DNA of 64,000 nucleotides from Nocardiopsis alborubida (GCF_012396365.1 NZ_JAAXPG010000011.1:62001-126000), one strand, 5' to 3'. Counted from the stretch's first letter, positions 44,069-51,950 are shown. Notes: a model not told the origin generated them from the letters alone. Made by a program: numbers and translations.

Positions 44069-44985
44069 CGCAACGTCGGGGGAACGGCCTGCTCGCCGAC
44101 GCCTACGTTCCGCTGATCCTGCTCGCGCCCTCGCACGCCGACCTCATGCTGGAGGCGCTCCGGCGCAGCGGTATCGCCGCCTACGCCGTGCCGCTGGACG
44201 AGGACGTCCTGGAGCCCGCGGGCAGCCAGGCCGACGACCCGCCCACCGACCACCTGTACGTGGACGCCGAGGAGCGGGCCGCCGCCGAGAGGGTCCTGGG
44301 CACCGAACTGCCCGACCTGGACGGACAGCCCGAGACGGCCCCCGACCTGCTGGCGCCGCGCGGCGAGCCCCGCTCCGACGCCGACGCAGAGGAGGGCGGG
44401 GAGGCCGCCGCCGCGCACGAGGCCTCCGACGCACCGGTCGGCGGCGACCTCCTGGACGGCCCGCCCGCCAACGTCGACCCCGACGCTGCGCCCGCCCGGC
44501 CCGCGGACGAGGACGAGGTCTGGAACGACCTGGTCGCCCGCTTCTACGACGACGCCGACACCCGGGGGCAGCGCCGCCGCGCCGCCTGGCCCGACGCCGA
44601 GAACCTCAGCGCCTCGGGAGGGGACGCCTCCTCCGGCGGCGACCTCCTGGCCGGAGGGGCCGTCGGCGCCGGGGACGGGGAGGACCGTGAGGCGGAGGGG
44701 GAGGAGGCCCGCCGCCGGGCCGAGGCCGACCTGGAGGGCCACTACGAGCCGCCACCGCCGCCGCCCCTGCTCCAGGGCGACCGGGTGGGCATCGCCGCCT
44801 GGCTGTGCCTGCTGGGCGCGCCGGTGCTGGTGTTCGGGGCCGCCTTCGTCGGCGTCACCCTGCCCAACTGGCTGATGTTCGCCGCGGTGCTGGCCTTCCT
44901 GGTCAGCTTCGTCGTGCTCATCCTGCGCATGACCGACTCCCGTCCGCCCGGAGACGGCGGGCCCGACAACGGGGCGGTGGTCTGA
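44065..44985 (+). CDS. Membrane protein with DUF2007-like N-terminus
   Basis: 306 residues, ATG 44065 overlapping the previous stop. Residues 14-80 resemble the DUF2007 putative signal-transducing fold (PLILLAPSHADLMLEALRRS, then YVDAEERAAAERVL). 85-240 is a long disordered Asp/Glu/Ala/Gly region with a PPPPPP tract. Two transmembrane helices (about 245-263 and 268-288) end the protein. It has no catalytic motif. Together with the kinase that follows in the same frame it forms one transcription unit. The role is unknown. Confidence 0.75.
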   Translation: MTQRRGNGLLADAYVPLILLAPSHADLMLEALRRSGIAAYAVPLDEDVLEPAGSQADDPPTDHLYVDAEERAAAERVLGTELPDLDGQPETAPDLLAPRGEPRSDADAEEGGEAAAAHEASDAPVGGDLLDGPPANVDPDAAPARPADEDEVWNDLVARFYDDADTRGQRRRAAWPDAENLSASGGDASSGGDLLAGGAVGAGDGEDREAEGEEARRRAEADLEGHYEPPPPPPLLQGDRVGIAAWLCLLGAPVLVFGAAFVGVTLPNWLMFAAVLAFLVSFVVLILRMTDSRPPGDGGPDNGAVV

Positions 44986-44988
44986 CCC

Positions 44989-46248
44989 CTGGGCTTCGAC
45001 TTCCCCCTCTGGCGCGCCTTCGCCGTCTTCCGCGCAGCGTCCCTGGTCTACGCCCTGCTCCTCCTCGTCCAGCACCACGAGCACCTGACCCGGCCCTGGC
45101 TGGCCTGGACGGTGCTGGCGGTCATGGTCGTGTGGACGGTGTTCACCACCCGCGCCTACGCCCGCCCGCACCTGCGCGACTGGCGCCTGCTCACCGCCGA
45201 CCTCGCGGTGGCCTTCGCGTGCCTGTTCGCCACCGCGCTGGCGGCCACGCCGTTCTACCTCACCCAGGCCCCGCCGCTGAGCGGCTACTGGTTCGCGGGC
45301 ACCGCGCTGGCGGCCAGCGTCATCTGGGGCGGGCGCGCCGCCGCGGCCGTCGCCGTGCTCTACGGCGTCGCCGACCTCACCCTGCGCACGGTCATGGACG
45401 CCGCCGTCACCGCCGCGACCGCGCGCGGGGTGGTCCTGCTGCTCCTGGCCGGACTGGCGGTCGGGTACATGTCCTGGATGTCGGAGCGGGCCGAACGGCG
45501 TTTCGCGCAGGCGGTCGCGCTGGAGGCGCGCACCCGCGAGCGCGAGCAGCTGGCCCGCTCGATCCACGACTCGGTGCTCCAGGTGCTGTCCCTGGTGAGC
45601 AGGCGCGGCGCCGAGGCCGGGGGAGAGGCCGCCGAACTGGGCCGGATGGCCGGTGAGCAGGAGGCGCGTCTGCGCGCGCTGGTCGCGATCGGGCTGTCGG
45701 AGGGCGCCTCCGCCGGGGCGGACGGGGGAAGCGGTACCAACGGGGCAGGTGGTGCGGCGCCGCCTTCCACGGGGCGCGCGGCCTCGGGGCGCAAGGGCTC
45801 CGGACGCGCTGCCGCGGGGGCGGGGGGTTCCGGACGCGCGGCCTCGTCCGGGAGCGAGGCCGCGGTGGACCTGTGCGAGCCGCTGCGCCGCGCCGAGTCG
45901 GTCCGCGTGTCGGTGTCCGCGCCCGCCACGCCCGTCATCCTGCCCGCGCACACCGCCGACGAGCTGGCCGCCGCGGTCCTCGCCGCCCTGGACAACGTGG
46001 AGCGGCACTGCCCCGAGGGCACGCGCGCCTGGGTGCTGGTGGAGGACGAGGACGACGCGGTGACCGTGTCCGTCCGCGACGAGGGCCCCGGCATCGAACC
46101 CGGCCGCCTGGAGCGGGCCCGTGCCGAGGGGCGCATCGGCGTGGCCCAGTCCGTGCTCGGCCGTGTGCGCGACCTGGGCGGCACCGTCGAGTACGTGTCG
46201 GTCCCCGGCCAGGGCACCGAGGTGGAGATGCGCGTCCCGCGCCGCTGA
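44989..46248 (+). CDS. macS: MacS-like membrane sensor histidine kinase, probable CTG start
   Basis: 419 residues if translation begins at CTG 44989, three bases past the preceding TGA. The first normal start, GTG 45112, would delete the first transmembrane helix. The encoded GFDFPLWRAFAVFRAASLVY upstream of it is plainly conserved kinase sequence. Membrane segments fill residues 1-165. The phosphoacceptor is the His in RSIHDSVLQVLSLV, and the HATPase region has VRDEGPGIEPGRL and the closing GTEVEMRVPR. A Gly/Ser/Ala-rich insert of about 55 residues separates the two. Its likely partner regulator lies 5 kb away at 51196, not next door. Confidence 0.8.
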   Translation: MGFDFPLWRAFAVFRAASLVYALLLLVQHHEHLTRPWLAWTVLAVMVVWTVFTTRAYARPHLRDWRLLTADLAVAFACLFATALAATPFYLTQAPPLSGYWFAGTALAASVIWGGRAAAAVAVLYGVADLTLRTVMDAAVTAATARGVVLLLLAGLAVGYMSWMSERAERRFAQAVALEARTREREQLARSIHDSVLQVLSLVSRRGAEAGGEAAELGRMAGEQEARLRALVAIGLSEGASAGADGGSGTNGAGGAAPPSTGRAASGRKGSGRAAAGAGGSGRAASSGSEAAVDLCEPLRRAESVRVSVSAPATPVILPAHTADELAAAVLAALDNVERHCPEGTRAWVLVEDEDDAVTVSVRDEGPGIEPGRLERARAEGRIGVAQSVLGRVRDLGGTVEYVSVPGQGTEVEMRVPRR

Positions 46249-46261
46249 GGCCCCGCACGGC

Positions 46262-46903
46262 TCACCGCCGCGGGCCCCGGCCCGGCTCCTCCTCTTCCTC
46301 CTGGTAGGAGAACCGCTGCTCCCGCCAGGGGTCGCCCCGGTTGTGGTAGCCGCGCTCCTCCCAGAAACCGCGGCGGTCCGCGGCCATGTACTCCACCGCG
46401 CGCAGCCACTTCACGCTCTTCCACCCGTACAGGTGCGGCACCACCAGGCGCACCGGCGCGCCGTGCTCGGGGGCGAGCGGCTCGCCGTCGCGGTGGGTCG
46501 CCAGCAGCACCCCCTCCGCCAGGAAGTCGTCCATGCGCAGGTTCGCGCCGTAGCCGTACTCGCCCCAGGCCATCACGTGCGTGGCCTCCGGCGCGGGCGG
46601 GGCCGCGGCGACCAGGTCGAGGGCGCGCACCCCGCGCCAGGGCACGTCCGGGGCGCTGAACCGCATCACGCAGTGGAAGTCGCTCACGGAGTCCGTGCGA
46701 GGCAGCCTCGCGAACTCCTCCCAGGTCCAGCGGTAGGCTCCCAGGTCCTCGGTCGCCCCCGTGACCCGAAGGTCCCACCGCTGCGGGCGGAAGGCGGGCA
46801 CCGGTCCGTAGTGCAGCGGCTTGTGCTCATGGCGCACCGCCTGCCCGGGAGGCATCCGGGGCCGGGCCCTGCCCGTATCGTCCTCGTCCGTTCCCTCGGA
46901 CAC
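46262..46903 (-). CDS. Sulfite-oxidase-family molybdopterin oxidoreductase
   Basis: 213 residues from GTG 46903. The molybdenum-pterin fold is complete. The Mo ligand is C78 in DFHCVMRFS, followed by PWRGV, GYGANLRMDDFL, PLAPEHGAPVRLVVPHLYGW and KSVKWLRAVE. No Tat signal peptide is present, so the protein is cytoplasmic. This differs from YedY/MsrP. Cytoplasmic members of the family are uncharacterised. The electron partner is not visible. It converges on the MacS-like gene with only 13 bases between. Confidence 0.85.
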   Translation of the reverse strand: MSEGTDEDDTGRARPRMPPGQAVRHEHKPLHYGPVPAFRPQRWDLRVTGATEDLGAYRWTWEEFARLPRTDSVSDFHCVMRFSAPDVPWRGVRALDLVAAAPPAPEATHVMAWGEYGYGANLRMDDFLAEGVLLATHRDGEPLAPEHGAPVRLVVPHLYGWKSVKWLRAVEYMAADRRGFWEERGYHNRGDPWREQRFSYQEEEEEPGRGPRR

Positions 46904-47078
46904 TTCCGTCCCCCTGCTCGTCTTCGGACCCCCGCGGCGCGCCCGACCGGCAGGGCCGGAGCGAACGCCCTCCCCATGGGGGAACGTGCGTCCGGCCATC
47001 CTGTCAGGCGCCGACGAGAGGCAGGTCACTCACCCCGGTCGTGCGGACACGCGGCGACCGTGCGCTATAGTTCCAGCC

Positions 47079-47150
47079 ATGCAGCGGAACTTCTGGCGCT
47101 TTTATGGCTACCGGCCCGACACCCCGGTCGCCTGTAAAGCGCTGCGCTGA
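47079..47150 (+). CDS. Aromatic-rich leader peptide of the DAHP synthase attenuator
   Basis: A 23-codon frame, ATG 47079 to TGA 47148. Codons 5-11 encode Phe-Trp-Arg-Phe-Tyr-Gly-Tyr: five aromatic residues, including all three aromatic amino acids, within seven codons. It lies 103 bases before the class I DAHP synthase gene, which starts the aromatic pathway. The codons straddle one strand of an antiterminator helix (47108-47118). A possible -10, TATAGT, at 47066-47071 would start the RNA only a few bases before the ATG. The peptide itself probably has no other function. Confidence 0.8.
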   Translation: MQRNFWRFYGYRPDTPVACKALR

Positions 47151-47196
47151 CACAGACGACTTGAGCCCCGGGCCGGTAGAGCCCGGGGCTTTTCTC
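47108..47196 (+). promoter_or_regulatory. Transcription attenuator of the DAHP synthase gene
   Basis: The terminator is AGCCCCGGGC (47164-47173) with GCCCGGGGCT (47181-47190), followed by TTTCTC. The competing helix pairs CTACCGGCCCG (47108-47118, inside the leader frame) with CGGGCCGGTAG (47169-47179), 11 perfect pairs that use up the left terminator arm. The two cannot coexist. Ribosome position on the leader frame would decide between them. Confidence 0.8.
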
Positions 47197-47252
47197 GTTC
47201 CGGGCGCCGGTCGGCTCGTTCACCAACCGACAAGCAGCTAGGGACAACGCAC

Positions 47253-48299
47253 ATGGTCATCGTGATGGCGCAGGACGCCACCCCCGAGAACATCGACGAT
47301 CTGGTCGAGCTGGTCTCCTCCGCCGGAGGCGAGGCCTACGTGACGCGCGGTGTGAGCCGCACGATCATCGGCCTCGTCGGTGACGTCGAGCGGTTCCAGG
47401 ACCTGGGCCTGGCCGCCAAGCCGGGCGTCAGCGACGTCCTGCGCATCTCCGCCCCCTACAAGCTCGTCAGCCGCGAGAACCACGACAGCCGCACCGTCGT
47501 CAGCGTGCGCGGCGTGCCGATCGGCGGCGACAACGTCACCGTCATCGCCGGGCCGTGCGCCGTCGAGACCCCCGAGCAGACCCTGGCTGCAGCCGAGATG
47601 GCGCTGGCTGCGGGGGCGTCCCTGCTGCGCGGCGGCGCCTACAAGCCCCGCACCTCCCCCTACGCCTTCCAGGGCCTGGGCGAGGAGGGCCTGCGGATCC
47701 TCGCCGACGTGCGCGAGGAGACCGGCCTTCCCATCGTCACCGAGGTCGTGGACGCCGCCGACGTCGAGCTCGTCGCCTCCTACGCCGACATGCTCCAGAT
47801 CGGCACCCGCAACATGCAGAACTTCGCCCTCCTCCAGGCCGCGGGCGACGCGGGCAAGCCGGTCCTGCTCAAGCGCGGCATGAGCGCCACCATCGAGGAG
47901 TGGTTGATGGCCGCCGAGTACATCGCCCAGCGCGGCAACCTCGACATCGTCCTGTGTGAGCGCGGCATCCGCACCTTCGAGAAGGCCACCCGCAACACCC
48001 TGGACATCAGCGCCGTCCCGGTCGCCCAGAACCTGTCCCACCTGCCGGTGATCGTCGACCCGTCCCACTCGGGCGGCAAGCGCGAGCTGGTGCTGCCGCT
48101 CTCGCGCGCGGCCGTGGCGGTCGGCGCGGACGGCGTCATCGTCGACGTGCACCCCCACCCGGAGAACGCCCTGTGCGACGGCCCGCAGGCCCTCCTGGAC
48201 GAGGACCTGGCCGAGCTGCGGGACCTGGCGGGCACCCTGGCCGCCCTGACCGGCCGCACCCTGACCCCGGCGCCCGGCCGCGAACTGGCCGGTCTGTGA
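47253..48299 (+). CDS. aroH: 3-deoxy-7-phosphoheptulonate (DAHP) synthase, type I-beta
   Basis: 348 residues, ATG 47253. It condenses PEP and erythrose-4-phosphate, the first step of the shikimate pathway. The N-terminal 70 residues are a ferredoxin-like regulatory domain (MVIVMAQDATPENIDDLVEL). The barrel has AGPCAVETPEQ, RGGAYKPRTSPYAFQGLG, MLQIGTRNMQNFALL, VLLKRGMSATIEEWL and VIVDPSHSGGKREL. This is the single-barrel metal enzyme, not the plant-like type II (AroG of Mycobacterium). The upstream attenuator implies control by aromatic aminoacyl-tRNA supply. I use aroH after streptomycete custom. Confidence 0.94.
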   Translation: MVIVMAQDATPENIDDLVELVSSAGGEAYVTRGVSRTIIGLVGDVERFQDLGLAAKPGVSDVLRISAPYKLVSRENHDSRTVVSVRGVPIGGDNVTVIAGPCAVETPEQTLAAAEMALAAGASLLRGGAYKPRTSPYAFQGLGEEGLRILADVREETGLPIVTEVVDAADVELVASYADMLQIGTRNMQNFALLQAAGDAGKPVLLKRGMSATIEEWLMAAEYIAQRGNLDIVLCERGIRTFEKATRNTLDISAVPVAQNLSHLPVIVDPSHSGGKRELVLPLSRAAVAVGADGVIVDVHPHPENALCDGPQALLDEDLAELRDLAGTLAALTGRTLTPAPGRELAGL

Positions 48300-48317
48300 G
48301 ACCGCGGGGCTGAACAC

Positions 48318-48367
48318 GACGGCGCCCCGGCCGCTCCCCGCACGCGGGGCGGGGCCGGGGCGCCGTC
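48318..48367. terminator. Bidirectional terminator DAHP synthase / thiI
   Basis: Arms of 15 bases, 48318-48332 (GACGGCGCCCCGGCC) and 48353-48367, pair perfectly. The loop holds a further small CCCCGC/GCGGGG helix. Confidence 0.8.
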
Positions 48368-48375
48368 GTCGCCGG

Positions 48376-49665
48376 TCAGGCGGTGGCGGCCACCGACGCG
48401 GACGCGGGCGCCACGCGCTTGGGCGCGGCGTCGCCCAGGAAGCTGGGCTTGTGCACCTGCGCGGTGGTGACCAGGTGCTCGGCCAGCTCCTCGGCGTCCA
48501 GGCGCTTCTCGATCTGGCGCAGGTCCGGGATCTTGGCCGCGGTCTCCACCTGGCGCGGGGTCAGCATGGTGCAGCAGTCCTCGTCGGGCAGCTCCGAGAT
48601 GGCCAGGGTCCCGATCCGGCGGGCCTGGTCCATGATCTCGGTCTTGTCCATGCCGATGAGCGGACGCAGGATCGGCAGGTCCACCGCGTCGTCCAGGGCG
48701 GTCAGGTTGGTCATGGTCTGGCTGGACACCTGGCCCAGCGCGTCACCGGTGACCAGGCACTCCGCGCCCAGGTCGTCGGCCAGGGCCTCGGCGGTCTTGA
48801 GCATGAGGCGGCGCTGGGCGACGATCTGGAGCCGCTCGATCCCCGAGCTCTTCAGCTGCTGCTGGGCCTTGCCGAAGGGGATGACGAACAGCCGCGAGCC
48901 CACCTGGTAGCGGTCCAGCTGGCGGACGAGGCTGTAGGCCTTGTAGATCGACTCCGGGCCGGTGAACGGCATACCGGAGAAGTGCAGGAAGTCGACCTTG
49001 AGCCCGCGCCGGATCATCCGGTGCGCGGCGACGGGGGAGTCGATCCCGCCCGACATCAGCACCAGGCCGCGGCCGCTCATCCCGGCGGGCAGGCCGCCCT
49101 GGCCGGGCACGCCGTCGGTGAACACGAACGCCTCGTCCTTGTCCACCTCGACGAACAGGGTGTTGTCGGGGCGCTTGAGGTTGACCTTGTAGCCGTGCGC
49201 CTCGATGATCTTCGAGCCCAGGTACCCCGCCAGCTCCGACGAGGTCATCTCGAAGCGCTTGTCGCGGCGCCGGGCGCGCACGGCGAAGGTGCCCTCGCGG
49301 CCCTCCATGACGCGCACGCCGATGTCGGTGACGGCGTCCAGGTCCTTGGGCACGCGGCGGACCAGGTGCACCCAGACCACGCCCATGACGTTGGCCATGC
49401 GGTCGGCGATCTCGGCGACCTCCAGGTCGGAGGCGCCGGGCTTGCGCACGATGATCACGCCCGCGCCGCGCTGGGAGAGGCGGATCTCGCCCAGGTCGCG
49501 CACGGAGGAGCGGATGTTGTTGTGCAGCCGCCGCTCGAACAGCTTGCGGTTGGAGCCCTTGAGGACGATCTCGCCGAGCTTCATGAGCACGCAGAGCTCG
49601 CCGAGCCCGGCGTCGGCCCCGGCCAGGGCTGCGGGGGGCGGCGCGGACTCAAGCGACGCGGACAT
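48376..49665 (-). CDS. thiI: tRNA 4-thiouridine sulfurtransferase ThiI without rhodanese domain
   Basis: 429 residues from ATG 49665, GGAGG seven bases upstream. ATG 49740, also with a good GGAGG, would add 25 low-complexity residues, so both may be used. Order: ferredoxin-like and THUMP (CVLMKLGEIVLKGSNRKLFE to about 190), then the PP-loop adenylation domain with LMSGGIDSPVAAHRM near 200 and a DEDCCTM cysteine pair near 370. The C-terminal rhodanese domain of E. coli ThiI is missing. This form is common in Gram-positives and is sufficient for tRNA thiolation. thiS and thiG lie 5 kb away. Confidence 0.92.
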   Translation of the reverse strand: MSASLESAPPPAALAGADAGLGELCVLMKLGEIVLKGSNRKLFERRLHNNIRSSVRDLGEIRLSQRGAGVIIVRKPGASDLEVAEIADRMANVMGVVWVHLVRRVPKDLDAVTDIGVRVMEGREGTFAVRARRRDKRFEMTSSELAGYLGSKIIEAHGYKVNLKRPDNTLFVEVDKDEAFVFTDGVPGQGGLPAGMSGRGLVLMSGGIDSPVAAHRMIRRGLKVDFLHFSGMPFTGPESIYKAYSLVRQLDRYQVGSRLFVIPFGKAQQQLKSSGIERLQIVAQRRLMLKTAEALADDLGAECLVTGDALGQVSSQTMTNLTALDDAVDLPILRPLIGMDKTEIMDQARRIGTLAISELPDEDCCTMLTPRQVETAAKIPDLRQIEKRLDAEELAEHLVTTAQVHKPSFLGDAAPKRVAPASASVAATA

Positions 49666-49998
49666 GGTGCTACCTCCGGTGGATACCTTCGTGTCCCGGT
49701 GTGAGGTGGGAGTGGCGGTGACGGGGCCGGGAGCGTTCATCGCCACCCTCCAGTATCGAACATCCCGTCCACCGCTCCGTCCGTTTCCGGACGGGACGGG
49801 CGGGAGGCGGTGGGCACACGGCGGCCGCTCCCCGAACGCGGCGCGCCCCCCTCCCTGGGAGCTGGGAAGGGGGCGCGGACCGTTCCGGCGGGGGTCGGCG
49901 CACGTGGCCGGCGGCCGGGGAGCCTCGGAAGAATCCGGTTCCCGGGCTCCGGGTCCTCGGGCCGCGTGGTCCGCGGCCGTGCCCGGCCGGAGCCGTGC
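49666..49998 (-). other. Region between pfkA and thiI
   Basis: 333 bases. It contains the pfkA terminator (49842-49877) and a likely thiI promoter with -10 GATACT read on the minus strand at about 49756-49751. No gene accepted. Confidence 0.4.
49842..49877 (-). terminator. Hairpin after pfkA
   Basis: CGCGCCCCC (49842-49850) pairs with GGGGGCGCG (49869-49877) around an 18-base loop. Confidence 0.5.
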
Positions 49999-51024
49999 CT
50001 AGCCGAAGAAGACCTCGGCCTCCTCGTAGCGCGCGGAGGGCACCGTCTTGAGGGTGTCGGTCGCCTCGGCCAGGTTCACGCGGACGATGTCCGTGCCCTG
50101 GAGGCCGACCATCTTGCCGAACGCCTTGTCGTGCACGGCCTCGATGGCGTTCACGCCCAGACGGGTGGCCAGCACGCGGTCGAACGCGGTGGGCGTGCCG
50201 CCGCGCTGCACGTGGCCCAGGACCACCGAGCGGGCCTCCTTGCCGGTGCGCTTCTCGATCTCCTCGGCCAGTCGCTGGCCGATGCCGCCCAGGCGCACGT
50301 GGCCGAAGGAGTCCGTCTCCCCGGTGGCCAGTTCCATCTGGCCCTCCTTGGGGTGCGCGCCCTCGGCGACCACGATGATCGGCGCGTACTGGGTCTCGAA
50401 GCGGCTCTCGACGTGCTTGACGACCTCGTCGATGTCGAAGGGCCGCTCGGGGATGAGGATGACGTTGGCGCCCGCGGCCATGCCCGAGTGCAGCGCGATC
50501 CACCCGGCGTGGCGGCCCATGACCTCCACGACCAGCGCTCGGTGGTGCGACTCGGCGGTGGTGTGCAGGCGGTCGATCGCCTCCATCGCGATGTTCACGG
50601 CCGTGTCGAAACCGAAGGTGTAGTCGGTCGCGTTGAGGTCGTTGTCGATGGTCTTGGGCACGCCGACGACGTTGACGCCGCGGTCGTGCAGCTGGCGGGC
50701 CACGCCGAGGGTGTCCTCGCCGCCGATGGCGACCAGGGCGTCGACGCCCAGTCCGGCCATGTTGTCCTTGACCCGCTCGACGCCGCCCTCGATCTTCATG
50801 AGGTTGGTGCGCGAGGAGCCCAGGATCGTGCCGCCCCGGGGCAGGATGCCGCGCACGGCGGTCACGTCCAGCGGCATGGTGTCGCCCTCCAGCGGACCGC
50901 GCCAACCGTCCCGGAAGCCGACGAACTCGTAGCCGTAGTCCTTGATGCCCTTGCGGACCACTGCGCGGATGACCGCGTTCAGACCAGGGCAGTCCCCACC
51001 GCCGGTCAGCACCCCGACTCGCAT
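49999..51024 (-). CDS. pfkA: 6-phosphofructokinase
   Basis: 341 residues, ATG 51024 behind GAGGAGAG. The fold is complete: MRVGVLTGGGDCPGLNAVIR, the nucleotide loop AIGGEDTLG (101-104 GGED), PKTIDNDL (K124), FGFDTA, MGRHAGWIALHSG, and LGHVQRGGTPTAFDR. Asp104 and Lys124, in E. coli numbering, are the residues associated with pyrophosphate use, while classical ATP enzymes have Gly at both. Actinobacterial members include both ATP- and PPi-dependent enzymes, so the phosphoryl donor cannot be settled here. A perfect dre-core palindrome upstream suggests DasR control. Confidence 0.94.
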   Translation of the reverse strand: MRVGVLTGGGDCPGLNAVIRAVVRKGIKDYGYEFVGFRDGWRGPLEGDTMPLDVTAVRGILPRGGTILGSSRTNLMKIEGGVERVKDNMAGLGVDALVAIGGEDTLGVARQLHDRGVNVVGVPKTIDNDLNATDYTFGFDTAVNIAMEAIDRLHTTAESHHRALVVEVMGRHAGWIALHSGMAAGANVILIPERPFDIDEVVKHVESRFETQYAPIIVVAEGAHPKEGQMELATGETDSFGHVRLGGIGQRLAEEIEKRTGKEARSVVLGHVQRGGTPTAFDRVLATRLGVNAIEAVHDKAFGKMVGLQGTDIVRVNLAEATDTLKTVPSARYEEAEVFFG

Positions 51025-51069
51025 ACGAACTCTCCTCGACGTTGTGTGCTTTTACGGCGCATGGCGCCA

Positions 51070-51085
51070 TATGGTCTAGACCATA
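51070..51085. promoter_or_regulatory. dre-type DasR operator at pfkA
   Basis: TATGGTCTAGACCATA is a perfect 16-bp palindrome with all 12 core bases of the DasR element (TGGTCTAGACCA), 46 bases upstream of the pfkA start. A second perfect palindrome, ATGGCGCCAT, abuts it at 51061-51070. TATGGT on the minus strand could itself be the -10. Confidence 0.7.
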
Positions 51086-51195
51086 GTGGGAGCGGTGATC
51101 CGGGGCCAACCCGGGGAGGCGAATAGGCGGTGAACGCGCCCGGCGCGTACGGGGCAGACGGCGCGGACCGCGCGAAGCGGACGCGCGGGCGCGCG

Positions 51196-51852
51196 TCAGT
51201 CGTCCAGGCCCCGGTCGATGGCGTACCGCACCAGCTCCACCCTGTTGTGCAGGTGGAGCTTGGTGAGGGTGTTCTGCACGTGGTTCTGTACGGTGCGGTG
51301 GGAGATGCCCAGCCGCTGCGCGATCTGCTTGTAGGCCAGCCCCTTGGCGACCAGGCGCAGCACCTCGGTCTCGCGGGGGGTCAGCTCGGGCGCCTCCGGC
51401 TCCCCGGAGCGGTCCGCCGACGAGAGCCTGCGGTACTCGCCCAGCACCAGCCCGGCCAGGCCCGGGGTGTAGACGGCCTCGCCCGCGTGCACCCGGCGCA
51501 CCGCGTCCAGCAGTTCCTCCCGTCCCGCGGACTTGACCAGGTAGCCGGTCGCCCCGGCCTTCACCGCGGCCAGGACGTCGTCGCTGGCGCCGCTCGCCGA
51601 CAGCACCAGCACCCGCGGGGGCGGGGACAGGGCCACCAGGCCCGCGGTCAGCTCGACCCCGCTCATGTCGGGCAGGTGCAGGTCCACGACGGCCAGGGTG
51701 GGACGCGCGGCCGGGGCGATGCGCAGCGCCTTGGCGCCGTCGCCCGCGGTGCCCACGACCTCGATCCCGGCCTCGCCGAGGTCGCGCGCGACCGCGTCGC
51801 GCCACATCGGGTGGTCGTCCACCACCAGTACCCGGATCTCCTCGCTCGCCAT
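51196..51852 (-). CDS. macR: MacR-like LuxR/NarL-family response regulator
   Basis: 218 residues, ATG 51852. The receiver has D12-D13, phosphoacceptor D57 (AVVDLHLPDMSG), the switch Ser in VLVLSASGASDD and K in GYLVKSAG. The LuxR DNA-binding domain follows: PELTPRETEVLRLVAKGLAY, then IAQRLGISHRTVQNHVQNTL. In streptomycetes the matching regulator is adjacent to its kinase MacS and near a pfkA gene. Here the kinase-like gene is at 44989 on the other strand, five genes away. The pairing is inferred. Confidence 0.85.
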   Translation of the reverse strand: MASEEIRVLVVDDHPMWRDAVARDLGEAGIEVVGTAGDGAKALRIAPAARPTLAVVDLHLPDMSGVELTAGLVALSPPPRVLVLSASGASDDVLAAVKAGATGYLVKSAGREELLDAVRRVHAGEAVYTPGLAGLVLGEYRRLSSADRSGEPEAPELTPRETEVLRLVAKGLAYKQIAQRLGISHRTVQNHVQNTLTKLHLHNRVELVRYAIDRGLDD

Positions 51853-51884
51853 GCAGGTGACCTTATCCCGGACGGCGCACACGG

Positions 51885-51920
51885 CGAGGGGGCGGGACCG
51901 GATCCGGTCCCGCCCCCTCG
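51885..51920 (-). terminator. Strong terminator of the PASTA kinase gene
   Basis: A 17-bp perfect stem CGAGGGGGCGGGACCGG/CCGGTCCCGCCCCCTCG with only AT between the arms, 31 bases past the stop. Confidence 0.75.
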
Positions 51921-51950
51921 CCCGTACCTCAGGCGCCGGGCCCGGGCGGG

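Noticed and set aside
46821..47150. A 109-residue protein upstream of the DAHP synthase gene
   Set aside because: The frame lacks codon bias and domain similarity before residue 87. Only the last 23 codons behind ATG 47079 have a promoter position and meaning as a leader peptide.
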